Shown here piece after piece: positions 23,706 through 34,733 of a stretch of 64,000 bases of DNA; position 1 is the first letter of the stretch; every line of letters starts with the position of its first letter. This DNA is from a bacterium (GTDB lineage: Bacteria; Patescibacteriota; Gracilibacteria; BD1-5; UBA6164). A program made the translations under genes and the position numbers. The notes below the pieces were generated by a model that did not search any database, was not told where the DNA came from, and saw nothing but the letters and a program-made list of their open reading frames with translations. Location: assembly GCA_024635475.1 (NCBI GenBank), contig JAGXIW010000001.1, positions 1 to 64,000 of the forward strand, written 5' to 3'.

Positions 23706-24845
23706 ATGAAAAGACTTGAAGTAAAGCAAATCTCTAAGATGTTTTTAACTAATAAATTTTTTAAGAAAATAGTAGCTTATTTGGGGCTTGTATTATTCTT
23801 CTATATATTTTCTGATTTTTTGTCTATATTTTTTCTTACTTTTATTTTTGCTTATTTATTTTCATCAATTTGAAAGTATTTAAAAATAAAAATTGATAAA
23901 TTAATTGATAAATCAGTATCTAAAAATAAATTAAAAAAGTTTTTAAAAAAAATTATTTCTCTAAATGCTTTAATACTTTTTGAATATCTTGTTTTTATAT
24001 TTTTGATAATTTTTACTTTATCAAATATGCTTCCTAAGATAGTTGATGAACTTATAAGTCTGCCTGAAAAAGTACCATTTATAAAAAATGAAGTTGATAA
24101 TATTGTTACTAAATTACAAGATTTGATAGCTTTTAACAGTGAATTATGATGAAGTATTACAGAAGTAGTAAATACTCAAGACATCAATATATTTTTTGAT
24201 ATTTTTAATAAATTAAAATCAGCTTGACTTATTTTCTTCAAAATATTTTTATCTCTTGTTTTAAGTTATATTTTTATAATAGATCAATCAAAATTAAAGA
24301 AGTACTTTTTATGAATAAAAAAATCTAATTTTGCATTTTTTTATCATGAATATGCTGATTTTTTTGAAAGAATTGTTAAAAGTTTTGGTCTTATATTTAA
24401 AGCTCAATCATTAATAGCATTAACCAATACTATTTTAACAGCTATTTGATTATATACTATTTGACTTATATATAATGGAGCTTTATTTCCATATTTTCTT
24501 ACATTAATAATTATTGTCTTTATTTGTTGATTTATCCCTGTTTTATGAACTTTTATATCATCAATACCAATATTATTTATTGGTTACAATGTATGATGAT
24601 TAAGTATTATATTGTCATTACTTGTATTAATTACTCTTGTACACTTTATTGAAGCATATTATTTAAATCCTAAAATAGTTTCGAGTTTTTTAAATTTACC
24701 TGTTTCTTTAACATTTGTCATACTTATAGTTTCTGAACATTTATTTTGAATTGCATGACTTTTAATTTGAGTAAGTTTATTTTACTTTTTAGAATCACTT
24801 CTAAAAGATGCAGATAAATGAATAAATGAAATAAACTGAAAATAA
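23706..24845 (+). CDS. AI-2E family (PerM-type) permease
   Basis: 379 aa with about seven to eight hydrophobic segments and the family layout: two N-terminal TM helices, a central soluble helical region (KIVDELISLPEKVPFIKNEV), then the conserved block GFIPVLGTFISSIPILFIGY and the C-terminal HFIEAYYLNPKIV ... VSEHLFGIAGLLIGV. Members export small molecules or ions (autoinducer-2, Na+ in some), and the substrate cannot be read here. It is divergent from the tetR operon across ~170 nt. Confidence 0.92.
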
Positions 24846-25038
24846 ATATATAATATTATATTAATAGTATAGGAATTGCATTATTGGTTGAAAAATTAAG
24901 AAAAATGAAAAGTAATAAATTTGATAATTTAAAAAAATTAAATACTATATATAAATAAATGCTATATAAAAATAGAAATTAAAAATATAGTATTTTTTTT
25001 AAAATTAAACACTATTTATTTTATAATTGTAATTATTT

Positions 25039-26607
25039 ATGTACTCTAACGAATCTCTTGATAGAATCGCAAAAATAAAAAAACTAAAAGATGCCTGAAT
25101 AATTGTTTATGCTAACCATTATCATTGAAAAATTGATATTTCTGATATTTTAAATAAAAAATCAGAAATAAAAGAAGTTGAAGATTTACAAGATAACAAA
25201 GCAAAGTGAGATTTTCAAATAGCTTGAAGGATGATTAGTTATAAAAGTCATTGAAAATTGGCTTTTGCTAAAATAATGGATCACTCATGAATTATACAAG
25301 TTTGTTTTATGAAAGATAAAATCAAATTTAATACTTGAAAAAATATTGTTGAAAATGTAGATATATGATGAGAAAATAAATCTGCATATAAAATAAGTGA
25401 AAAATTTACTGATACTTGAGATTATATTTGAGTTATTTGAGATTTATTTTTGACTAAACATTGAGAATTAACTTTATTTGTTAAAGAATTTCAAATCCTT
25501 GCTAAATCTATAAGACCATTACCTGAAAAATTTCATTGATTAACAGATGAAGAAACTATTTATAGACAAAGATATCTTGATTTAATAATGAATGAAGACT
25601 CATATAATAGATTAAGATTAAGAAGTAAGTATATAAAGACCCTTAGAGATTTTTATAATATGCATAATTTTATAGAGATCGAAACTCCAGTACTTTGAAA
25701 TGCTGCTTCTTGAGCTGCAGCAGCACCATTTATAACTCATCATAATGATTTTTGAGAAGATTTTTATTTAAGAATAAGTCCAGAAACTAGCTTAAAGAAA
25801 GCAACTGTTTGAAGATTTGAAAGGGTTGTAGAATTTGCTCGTGACTTTAGAAATGAATGAAGTGATCCTTCACATTTACAAGAATTTACTATGATTGAAC
25901 ATTATGCTGCATGGTGGGATTTTAAAGATAATATTGAGTTTACTGAAAAAATGTTTGATTATATATTTGATAATATATCAGAATTCAAAAGAGAAGTAAA
26001 AGTTAAAGATAAGCTTTGAGTTGAAAAAATAGTTAATTTTAAAACTCCTTTTGAAAGAATTGATTATATAAAATGAATTAAAAATGCATGTTGAATTGAT
26101 GTTTCTATTTATAAAATATGAGATGAATCTAAACTTATCAATGATATAAAAAAAGCTTGAGTAGAATTTGACTGAATGGATAAAATGTTAACTCCTACAT
26201 TAATCGATTATCTATTTAAAAAAGTACTTAGACCTAGTATAGTATGACCTGCATTTGTTTATAATTACCCTAGGACTATTCAACCTCTAGCTAGACAAAG
26301 TGATGAAAATCATGAGATAGTTGAACAATTTCAACTTTTAGTAAATGGTTGGGAAATATTAAAATCTTATAGTGAGCTTGTTGATCCAGAAATACAAAGA
26401 TTAAATTTCTATGAACAAGCTAAAGCAAAGGAAATGTGAGATGAAGAAGCAACGAGTGTAGATGAAGACTTTGTATATGCCATGGAATATGGTATGCCAC
26501 CACAATCTGGATGGTGAATGTGAGTAGAGAGGTCTTTTTCTATACTAACTTGACAAGATAATTTAAGGGATGTTATTCTCTTCCCTTTGTTAAAATCTCA
26601 AAAATAA
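25039..26607 (+). CDS. lysS: Lysyl-tRNA synthetase, class II
   Basis: 522 aa. It charges tRNA-Lys. The OB-fold anticodon domain is at the N-terminus (QIAGRMISYKSHGKLAFAKIMD). Class II motif 1 is around FIEIETPVLGNAASGAAAAPF, motif 2 is RVVEFARDFRNEGSDPSHLQEFTMIE, and motif 3 is PQSGWGMGVERSF. The stop is TAA; many internal UGA codons occupy conserved Gly positions. A strong terminator follows. Confidence 0.97.
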
Positions 26608-26620
26608 TTTGTTTATATAA

Positions 26621-26656
26621 AAAAAATCAAAGCAGAAAATTGCTTTGATTTTTTTT
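26621..26656 (+). terminator. Terminator of lysS
   Basis: AAATCAAAGCA and TGCTTTGATTT form an 11-bp stem around GAAAAT, followed by a run of eight T. It also lies just past the stop of the convergent LPXTG gene. Confidence 0.9.
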
Positions 26657-26673
26657 ATGAAATTTAAATTAAA

Positions 26674-27672
26674 TTAGATAGCTCTTCTCTTCCTAAAATA
26701 AAATAATGATCCTAATATAAGTGATGCCAAAAATATAAATATACTTTCAGGTCAAGTTTGAGGTAATTTATTACTTTCTGAAGCTATAATATCTCAAGTA
26801 GATAAAACTCCTGTCATAATCTTTCAAGAAGGTCAATAAGATACTTCATTTTCAGGTGATCAAGCTTCTAAATCTGCTTCATTTTCTTCATCACTAATGA
26901 CAAGATCATCATTATCATTATCATTATCATTGTCATTATCATTATCATTGTCATTGTCATTATCATTGTCATTATCATTATCATTATCAACTGTGCTAGT
27001 ATCATCTGTAATAGGGAAACTAGAAACCATAAATTTCAATTCTCAATTTATTCATTCTTCTATATTTACTCATTCTTCATCTATTATATTTATTACAACT
27101 ATTTTATATTCTCAAATATCAATGGGATTTGATAGTACTAGATTTAATTTAGTTTTATCATCTGTAACTAATTCTGTTACTACTACTTTGGTTACTTCTT
27201 TATTATCTTTTGTAATTTTAAATTCTCTTAGTCCATTTTCAGACTGGTCTATAGATTTATTAAAAGTTAATTCAAGTTCTTTTGGACTTTTCGTAACTAC
27301 TTCTTCTAATGCAAATTTTATTTCATTCATTGATTTAGTAGTAAAAGCTCATTCTGGAGAAAATAAACTTTCATCTTCAGTTTCTATATCAATAGATGTT
27401 ACAACTACATAATATGTAGTATTTTCTTTTAATCATGTTAATGTTGTTTTGTTTTCTTCCATTACATCTCAAAAGCTTTTATAATCATTTCAAGGTTTTT
27501 CAGAATAGTATACAAAATATCAAGTAGCTGAATCCAGTTTTTCCCATGTAATTTCTAAAGAAGTTGATTGAGCTTTTATAAGAGTAGGAGCCTTAGTAAA
27601 ACTAGAATTAGCAACTAATGTATTTATTCAAATTATTAAAAAACTTAGTAAATAAATAATAATTCTTTTCAT
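26674..27672 (-). CDS. LPXTG wall-anchored surface protein with an FN3-like domain
   Basis: 332 aa. A signal peptide is followed by a fibronectin type III-like domain (SLEITWEKLDSATGYFVYYSEKPG ... NTTYYVVVTSID), a second beta domain (ELELTFNKSIDQ ... YKIVVINIIDEEG), a 16-fold Asn-Asp spacer, and a sortase signal: LPQTGPESIFIFLASLILGSLFYFRKRR (LPXTG, hydrophobic span, basic tail). The Gly of LPQTG is a UGA codon, so standard-code annotation loses the anchor. No sortase gene lies in this window. The Asp-rich spacer may bind calcium. Confidence 0.9.
26899..26990 (-). repeat. AAT/GAY microsatellite coding for (Asn-Asp)n
   Basis: About fifteen hexamers of atcatt/gtcatt encode an uninterrupted Asn-Asp spacer in the LPXTG protein. 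Codon third positions vary (GAT/GAC), so protein-level selection seems to act as well as slippage. Confidence 0.85.
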
Positions 27673-27783
27673 ATTTATAGATTTTATAAAATAAAATTTG
27701 TTTTTAAAGTTAATTTACTTAAAATAAATTTAAGGTACATGTGTATAATACTATATTATTTATTTTATATCAAATTTTTGTAT

Positions 27784-28332
27784 ATGAATTATAAAAAAAA
27801 TGCTTTTACTTTAATAGAATTAATAGTTTGAATCGCTATAATTGGAATACTTTCACTTTGAATTAAAAATTTATATTGAAATAGTATACCAGATAAACAA
27901 AAACTAAATTTATTTACAACTAAGCTTGTTTGAATTATTAATACTGTAAAAAATTATTCATTGGTATGAAAATGAATCTGAACAACATTAGAGACTCCTA
28001 TATATTTTAAAATGAAGATATCAAAATCTTGATCTGGTTCATTAGAAACTTATTATAATACTTGAGCTACAGACTTCTTATATGAGCCATTAAGTATAAC
28101 AAATTTTGATCAATATTATAGTATACAATCAATTCAATGTAAAAGTTTAGACTTAATTGCTTCTTGATCTATAAGTAATGTAGATATTTCGTTTGAATGA
28201 TCAAATATTACATTAAGCTGATGTATTGATAATTATCATAAAATTATAGATATAAACCTTTTATATAAAGGGTTTAAAAAAATAATTAGATTAAATGGAA
28301 TTAGTTGAGTAGTTGAAGAAATTACAAATTAG
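27784..28332 (+). CDS. Type IV pilin-like protein
   Basis: 182 aa. The N-terminus NAFTLIELIVGIAIIGILSLG is a prepilin signal with Glu at +5 and a hydrophobic helix in which several residues are UGA-coded Gly. A small globular domain with one Cys pair follows (IQCKSLDL, LSGCIDN). It is a pilin or minor pseudopilin for the pilus machine whose ATPase is at 45917-47251. It is separated by ~110 nt from the divergent LPXTG gene; TATAAT occurs at 27744-27749. Its 3' end overlaps the convergent flippase gene by 11 nt. Confidence 0.88.
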
Positions 28333-29800
28333 TATTTTTTCTATACAAGAAATAAAAAAATAATAAATATAACATTCCAAATAATCATCAATATATAAAA
28401 ATATCTAAATAAAATGATAAACTATAATTTGAAATTAAATTGCTTCAAATTATATAAATAAAAATAGAAAAAAGTATATTTATCAAAATAAATTTAATTG
28501 GAAATTTAATTTTTATTATTCTATTTGTTTCTATATATCAAATCATAAATAATAAAATCTGACTTAGTACAGTTATAATTCAGCTTCACATAAATGAATA
28601 TTTTGGTATAACTATAATATTTCAAATTATATTAAATAAAGCAACTACAATATTAATTTTTAATAATTTTGATTCATTATTTGATGATATCAATATATAA
28701 ATAAATAAATTTGATATAAAATAAAAAACTAATACTAGTAAAACTATAAAAAATACACTGGATGATGAAAATATATGTCAGGGTGCATTTATATAATCTT
28801 TGTTTGCTACTAATTCTATAATATAATCTCTGAATATAGTTCAAGATACAAGCAAAAATAAAGAAAAGGAAAATAATATTTTAAATGAAATATTTGTTAA
28901 TTTTTTGATTGCATCAAAATTTTTATTTTCAAAATCTTTTGATAATTCAGATAAAATAGAATTTAAATAAAATCATCCTACAATCATCAATACCTCAACT
29001 ATTTTCATAGGTAGACTATATAATGCTATGGAAATATCAGATATATTTTTAGGTTCTAGTAATGAAATAAGAATTATATCTACTTTAAAATAAACAACTG
29101 ATAAAAATAAAGCTAATCAATATGGAAGAGAAATTTTAAATATATGTTTAATATATTTCCAATCAAAATCAAATCATATTTGAGTTATTTTTTTAGCATA
29201 AAAGTAATTTAATCATGTATTTAAAGCAATTCAGACTAATCAAGATATCATAACATAATAAAAAGGTAATGAGTAATCCAAAAATGTAGATTTTTTAAAA
29301 AATACAAAAACAACCAAACAAATTCATAAAAAAGTAACTAGTTTTCATAAAATTGTTGAAAATAAAGAAAATTCCATTTTGAGATTTGCTTGCATCAATG
29401 CTAAAATAGATGAATTTAATAATGAAATTAAAGTAAAAATTGATATTATAAAAATTGAAACAATTGTAATTTTATCATTGTATCAAGGTAAAAAATATGC
29501 AATTCATACAGATAAAAAAATTATTATAATTCATAATAAAGTTCTTAGAGTCATAACATTTGAAACTATTTTTTTTGAATCTTCTTTGTTTTTTGTTATC
29601 TCTCTAATTGTAATAGTATACAGTCATAGATCAGCTAAAAAAGCAAATATTCAAAGATAATTATAGACTTTTGAATAAAGTCAAAATAATTCTTGTGACA
29701 GATAATTTGTTAAAATCGATAATAAAAGTATAGAAATTATAGCAGTTCAGGCTTTTGATAAAATCTGAGCAATTGTATTTATAAAAATTTTTTTAAACAA
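28322..29800 (-). CDS. Oligosaccharide flippase family protein
   Basis: 492 aa, about 12-14 TM segments. The N-terminus INTIAQILSKAGTAIISILLLSILTNYLSQELFGLYSKVYN matches the Wzx/MATE-like polysaccharide flippase family, as do the ADLGLYTITIREI and LPYGLALFLSVVYFKVD segments. It should move lipid-linked sugars across the membrane; the substrate is unknown. No ATG lies in frame near the start. TTG at 29798-29800 is the only plausible initiator before an in-frame TAA two codons upstream, giving MFKKIFINT. A second flippase begins at 63866. Confidence 0.87.
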
Positions 29801-29929
29801 GATAAATTAAAATTAGAAAATAAAATATGAAAAAGTCCTTTTGTATTTACTATATTACACTTGTTATTTTAAATTATTTTAATAATATGTAATCATTAGA
29901 AAAAATCAATTTATAAATTTTAAAAAAAT

Positions 29930-31390
29930 ATGAAAAATAAAAAATCTATTTATATATATATTATTTTAGTTGTAATAATTTTATTACTAATTTTAGTGTG
30001 AATTTTTTTATATTGAAACAATAGTAAAAAAATTAATGCAATTAATGAATTTGAAACTGATTCTGCAACTGTTGAAAAATGAGATAATAATAATGAAATA
30101 AGTAAAGAATATTTAAAAAGTAAGTTAAATATTATTAAAAATAGAACAAAAATAAAAGATATAATATCAAAATGAGATAATTACTTTCAAAATGAACAGT
30201 TATGACTTGCTATTATACAATATAAAATTGCATTAAATAAAAATCCAAATGATTATAAACTTATAGAAAAAATTTGAGATATATTTTTTACAATGAAAAA
30301 TTTTTCAGAAGCTAAAAAATATTATTTAAAATTACTCAAAAATGATAACTTTGATAATAATAAGTATATATTATCTATTATTTCTTCAATTGATTTAAAC
30401 AAAAAATCAAATTTAAGTATTTTAAAGAAAGAAATAGAACAAAATATTCAAGATAAAGAAAAAGTATTTTTTTATGTGAATGCTATTTATTGTTTAGAAG
30501 ATTTCCATCAATGTAAGAAAAATTTTGATGAGAAAATAATTATGGAAAAAGATGCTTTAAAAACTGAAGAATTAATAGAGATAAAAAATATATTGAAAAC
30601 ATACCAAGATTTTGGGTTGGTAGATTTATATTATAAAAATACATTGATTATATGAACTTTTATGAAATTAAAACTTTATCCTATAGCTATAAGTCTTTCT
30701 AAAGAGTTATTAAAAGAAAAAGATGATTATAAAGCTATTATTCAGATTATTGCACAAAGCTACTTCGAATTATGAGATTATAAAAACTCTTATTTTTATC
30801 TGAAAAAATATTTTGAACTAGCTCCAACTGATTCAAATGCAGCATATATGTTATGAATATTAAATTTAGAATTACAAGAATATATTTTAAGCAATATTTT
30901 TTTTAACAAAGCATCATATTTATGATATGATAATTCTTTAAATATAAAAAGAAAAATAGCATACAATTATTATATGTTAAATGAAAATGATAAGATGTAT
31001 AAAGTATTTGATGATATAATTAAAACTGAAAAACAAGTTACAAAAGATGATTTAAATATAATGATAAATTATACAATTGAAAACCAAAAATGAGACAAAA
31101 CATATGAATGGACAAAAATATGAATAAAGCTTTTCCCTAAAGAACCTCTATTCTATGCTTATATGTGAAAATTGGAATTTGATATATGAAAAAATAGTTT
31201 AGCATTACTTTATGTAAAAAAATGACTTAATTTGGATGATGATAATCAATTATTGAATTACCTACTTGCATTAATTAATAAAAAAGAAAATAAAATAGAT
31301 GATGCTAAAATATATTTTCAAAAAGCTTACGATGCTAATAAAACCAGTAGTTTAGCAAAACAAATCGAAAAAGAATTAGAAAATTTATAG
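29930..31390 (+). CDS. Membrane-anchored TPR protein
   Basis: 486 aa. One N-terminal TM helix (YIIILVVIILLLILVGIFL; order approximate) is followed by a charged linker and a long array of tetratricopeptide-like helices: QNEQLGLAIIQYKIALNKNPND, FSEAKKYYLKLLKND, YKNSYFYLKKYFELAPTD, KIDDAKIYFQKAYDAN. The array faces one side of the membrane and likely scaffolds other proteins. I cannot assign a partner. The 214-aa gene follows 32 nt later and may be co-transcribed. The ORF 30293-30655 is only a UGA-free slice of it. Confidence 0.88.
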
Positions 31391-31422
31391 AATTTATCGT
31401 CTTTAGTTTTTAATCTATATTT

Positions 31423-32067
31423 ATGTCAAACATAGAAATCAATGAAAATAATGAAGAAAATGAATTAGATTCAAGAAAAAAACTTGATTTACTTAAAAAA
31501 GAAGTCTATCAAAGCATTGCAAAAGAATTTAATATATCTGATAAAACTACAAAAGAATTATCTTCACTAAAAAAAGAAACCTTATTAAATGTAGATAATC
31601 TAAAACAAGAAATTGAAAAAAGTAAAAGCATAGACTCAAATGATAAAGATAATATACTATCTTTGACTTCTGATAGATTAAATGATCTGTATAATGCTAT
31701 TTCTTGAGCTAAAAAAATAACTGAAAATGAATTTTTAGATGAATTAGAAGTAGTAACAATATGAGATAAATCATCTTTATCGCAAAAACTTTTTCCAAAT
31801 TTATACACAAAATCTATAAATCCAGAAAATACTTGAGATCAAATTATGTGATTTTGTCTTGGTTGACTTGATACTTGTAGCACCACTATCAAATTTTTAT
31901 TTGATGTATGAACTTGAGTAGTAAAAACACCTAACCATACATATTTAATTATTTCGTGAAAGTGACAATATAAAAAGCTAGATAAAAAAACTTTTATACT
32001 AGCTTTGGTTATAAGTATATTAGGATTAGGATATTTGCTTTATTACACTATTTTTTATATAATCTAA
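31423..32067 (+). CDS. Tail-anchored hypothetical protein, 214 aa
   Basis: Acidic, coiled-coil-prone N-terminal half (LDLLKKEVYQSIAKEF, SSLKKETLLNVDNLKQEIEKSK), a Gly/Cys-containing middle (GFCLGGLDTCSTTIKFLFDVGTG), and a single C-terminal TM segment (TFILALVISILGLGYLLYYTIFYII). I do not recognise the family. It follows the TPR protein gene, so the two may form a membrane-linked complex. The minus-strand ORF 31509-31808 is a shadow. Confidence 0.8.
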
Positions 32068-32074
32068 TAATTAT

Positions 32075-32578
32075 TTATACACTTTTTCTTCTTAAAAAGA
32101 AAATTAATGGAACTAATAAAATTGAAATCAAAAATATAAGTATACTTCATGGTCAAGTTTTAGGTAATGTACTATTTTTAGCTACAACATCTTCAATATC
32201 TACTAAAACTGTATTTGTAGATTTTCATGATATTTGATTATCAGAAGAATTTACAGATGCTGAATTAAAATCAATCTCTTCGTCTTCTATTTTTTTTGTA
32301 GTTATTGTTGATTCAGTATTAGAAGTAGTAACTTTAGTGGTTTGAACAGGGGGAGTAGTAACTTCAGTAGTTGGAGCAGTAGCTCCAGTAATTGGAGCAG
32401 GGGGAGTAGTTGATTTTGTGGTTGTAGAAATATTAAGTGAACCAAATATTTCAGCTAAAATAGCATCTTCATCTGTACTATCTGAAGCAGAAGTATCAGT
32501 TACTTCTGATGCAGCATAAGAAACATAATTTACTCATATTAACGTAAAACATAATAGACATACTAAGAAATTTCTCAT
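32075..32578 (-). CDS. Small LPXTG wall-anchored Thr/Pro-rich protein
   Basis: 167 aa. A signal peptide (FLVCLLCFTLIGVNYVSYA) precedes a Thr/Pro/Ser-rich stalk (TTTKSTTPPAPITGATAPTTEVTTPP), likely extended and possibly glycosylated. The end is LPKTGPGSILIFLISILLVPLIFFLRRKSV, a complete sortase signal whose Gly codons are UGA. It has no folded domain and may be a wall spacer or sortase-linked pilus component. It is convergent with the 214-aa gene at 7 nt. Confidence 0.87.
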
Positions 32579-32648
32579 ATATATAATTTATAATAAATAA
32601 AATTTATTTTTAAATATGTAATATTAAACTTTTATAATTATTAAGTTT

Positions 32649-32684
32649 AATATTAAACATATTATATATAATATGTTTAATATT
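32649..32684. repeat. Perfect 36-nt palindrome between galU and the LPXTG gene
   Basis: aatattaaacatattatata and its mirror form an exact palindrome. The same AATATTAAAC half-site recurs just left, around 32620, as a second overlapping inverted repeat. It could be an operator or a terminator for the LPXTG/galU intergenic region. Confidence 0.7.
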
Positions 32685-32715
32685 TCAATATTATTTATTT
32701 TTTTAAATATCTTTT

Positions 32716-33585
32716 TTACATATCCAATCATTTAATAAAACTTTTCAATTCATCTTTTAAATCATCTCTTTTAAGTCAAAAAGAAATACAAGCTTTTAAA
32801 AAACCTATTTTACTTCAAGTATCATACCGTGTTCATTTTACTTTAACTCAATGAATTGATTTTTCTTGTCTTAATAATTCAAAAGCATCTATTAATCTTG
32901 TTTCTCCATCTCATCAGATAGGAGTAGACATCTCTAGATATTCAAAAATATCAGGAGTTAAAACATATTTTCAGATATTTCCATTTCTAGATTTGGTCTC
33001 ACTTGCTTTTGGTTTTTCTAAGAATTTTTTTACTTTAAATATTTCGTCATTTGGAGTATCAGTTTCAAGTATTCAATAATTTGAAACTCTGTCTTCTGGA
33101 ACTTGAAAAGAACAAATTACTGGAGTTCAAGTTTTTTCATATGCATCTACTAATTGTTTTGCTGCTGAAACTTCATTATCAATTATATCATCTCAAAATA
33201 AAACTAAAAATGGTTCATCTCATATGAGGTTTTTAGTTCTAAGTATAGCCTCTCAATCCCCTTTTGGATATGGTTGTCTTACATAAACTATATTTGCCAT
33301 ACTATTTAATCATTTTACTGTTTTCAGGTAATCAAATTTTCAGCTTTTATCCAATCTTTCTTCAAGTTCAAAATTTGAATCAAAGTGATCTTCTATAGCT
33401 CTTTTACTTCTTCAAGTTACAATTATTATATCAGTACATCATGCTGAAATAGCTTCCTCAACAAGCATCTGCATTACAGGTTTATCAATAATAGGAAACA
33501 TCTCTTTTGGAAGTGCTTTTGTTGCTGGAAGAAATCTAGTTCACATTCAAGCTGCTGGAATTACACATTTTGTCACTTTTTTCAT
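32716..33585 (-). CDS. galU: UTP-glucose-1-phosphate uridylyltransferase
   Basis: 289 aa. It makes UDP-glucose from UTP and glucose-1-phosphate for surface polysaccharides. [27 protein letters not shown] is the nucleotide-binding signature. [29 protein letters not shown] and VLFGDDII (metal Asp) follow in the canonical order, with EKPKASET and [14 protein letters not shown] near the end. One of the window's few CGG codons falls at the position before YDTG, where many GalU proteins carry Arg. Confidence 0.96.
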
Positions 33586-33625
33586 AAATAAATTTTGTTA
33601 AATAATAAATTTAGTTTTATTTTTT

Positions 33626-33713
33626 TGTCATCCTGAATGTAATGAAGGATCCCTTAATCATTGTTTTACCATATTTCAAGTTCAAGGGATTCTTCGTTTT
33701 ACTCAGAATGACA
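33626..33713. repeat. Dispersed palindromic repeat, copy B
   Basis: tgtcatcctgaatgtaatga ... aagggattcttcgttttactcagaatgaca. The termini are TGTCATCCTGA and TCAGAATGACA, and GGATCCCT pairs with AGGGATTC inside. It is intergenic, between NIF3 and galU. Confidence 0.85.
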
Positions 33714-33720
33714 GTGTTTA

Positions 33721-34530
33721 TTAATATTTCTCATCTAAAAATACAATCTCTAAATCAAATTTATCTCTTAAATGGTAAGCAAGTAGTTTTTGTCATATTT
33801 TTTCTGTTTCCCGATGTCAACAAAACATGATAGATTGCCATAATTCTTTTGCTCATGTTATTTCACTATGTTTTCATTCTCATGTTATATATAAATCAAA
33901 TCATTTATTTTTAGCTTCTTTATAATAACCTCATGCTCATCAACTTACAAAAGCTACACTATTTATAAAATCTAAATTTCCAAAATTGTATAGTTTTTTT
34001 TGTAATTGTAATGTATCTGCAAAAAGTGTCTGTAAACTAGATATATGAATTTTATTACCAAATCTAAGTCAAAATCAAATTGTATTTCAATTATATTCTC
34101 AAAAAGTTTCAATAGTATAATTTTCATATATTCACACATTTGCTTGAATTGTAGGAGAAGAAGATATTCAAAATATATTCATAAAACCTTTTAATAATCA
34201 TATATTATTCCCTACTTCTTCATGAGCATCAAGTGGTAGATGACAAGCATATAAAGCTATATCATTAGTTATAAGTTTTTTAGCTCTTTCATATGGTATT
34301 CATACAAGTACATCATCAAATCACCAATACATACCATGATGACATAAAATCATATCAACATTTTCTTGTTTTGCTTTTTCAAATATGTAAGTGGAAGCAT
34401 CTACACTATACCCTATTTTTTTTATTTCACCTTTAGTATTATCAACTTGTAAGCCATTTTTTGAACTATCTTTGAAATCGTTTATTTTCAGATATTCATT
34501 TAAATAAGTTATTAAATCTTGTTTTTTCAT
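33721..34530 (-). CDS. NIF3-like dinuclear metal-centre protein
   Basis: 269 aa, matching the family. The first metal motif is MILCHHGMYWG and the second is near the C-terminus (GHxETEKIG, where x is a CGG codon). KNGLQVDN near residue 25 is the typical NxGLQV segment. NIF3 proteins form hexamers with two metals per subunit; their reaction is not firmly settled, with hydrolase and GTP cyclohydrolase-like roles proposed. The ORF track shows only the first 69 residues because the next codon is UGA. Confidence 0.93.
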
Positions 34531-34642
34531 AAACGGAGTTTTATTAAAAAAATTATTAAATTTATTGTAATAAAATATAAACTAAATTCAAATAATTTTA
34601 TAAATTCTATAAATAAAAAAATTTCATTTATTTTTCACACAT

Positions 34643-34690
34643 AGAAATAAGGTTATTATTTAGTTAATTCTAAATAATAACCTTATTTCT
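34643..34690 (-). terminator. Perfect 21-bp terminator hairpin
   Basis: agaaataaggttattatttag pairs exactly with ctaaataataaccttatttct around TTAATT. It lies downstream of the 515-aa repeat-protein gene. Confidence 0.85.
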
Positions 34691-34733
34691 TTATTTTCTA
34701 TCTTTTTTTTACACAGATTATTTTATATTTTAA

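Noticed and set aside
24898-24960. Short ORF between the AI-2E permease and lysS genes
   Set aside because: Only 17 codons in very AT-rich intergenic DNA, overlapping a weak hairpin; chance is the simpler explanation.
26897-27412. 171-aa ORF with a long Ser-Leu repeat on the plus strand
   Set aside because: It is the shadow of the Asn-Asp repeat of the LPXTG protein; no start signal or family motif supports it.
29827-29892. 21-aa ORF MKKSFCIYYITLVILNYFNNM before the TPR gene
   Set aside because: Too short, hydrophobic by AT-richness alone, with no visible start signal; not distinguishable from chance.
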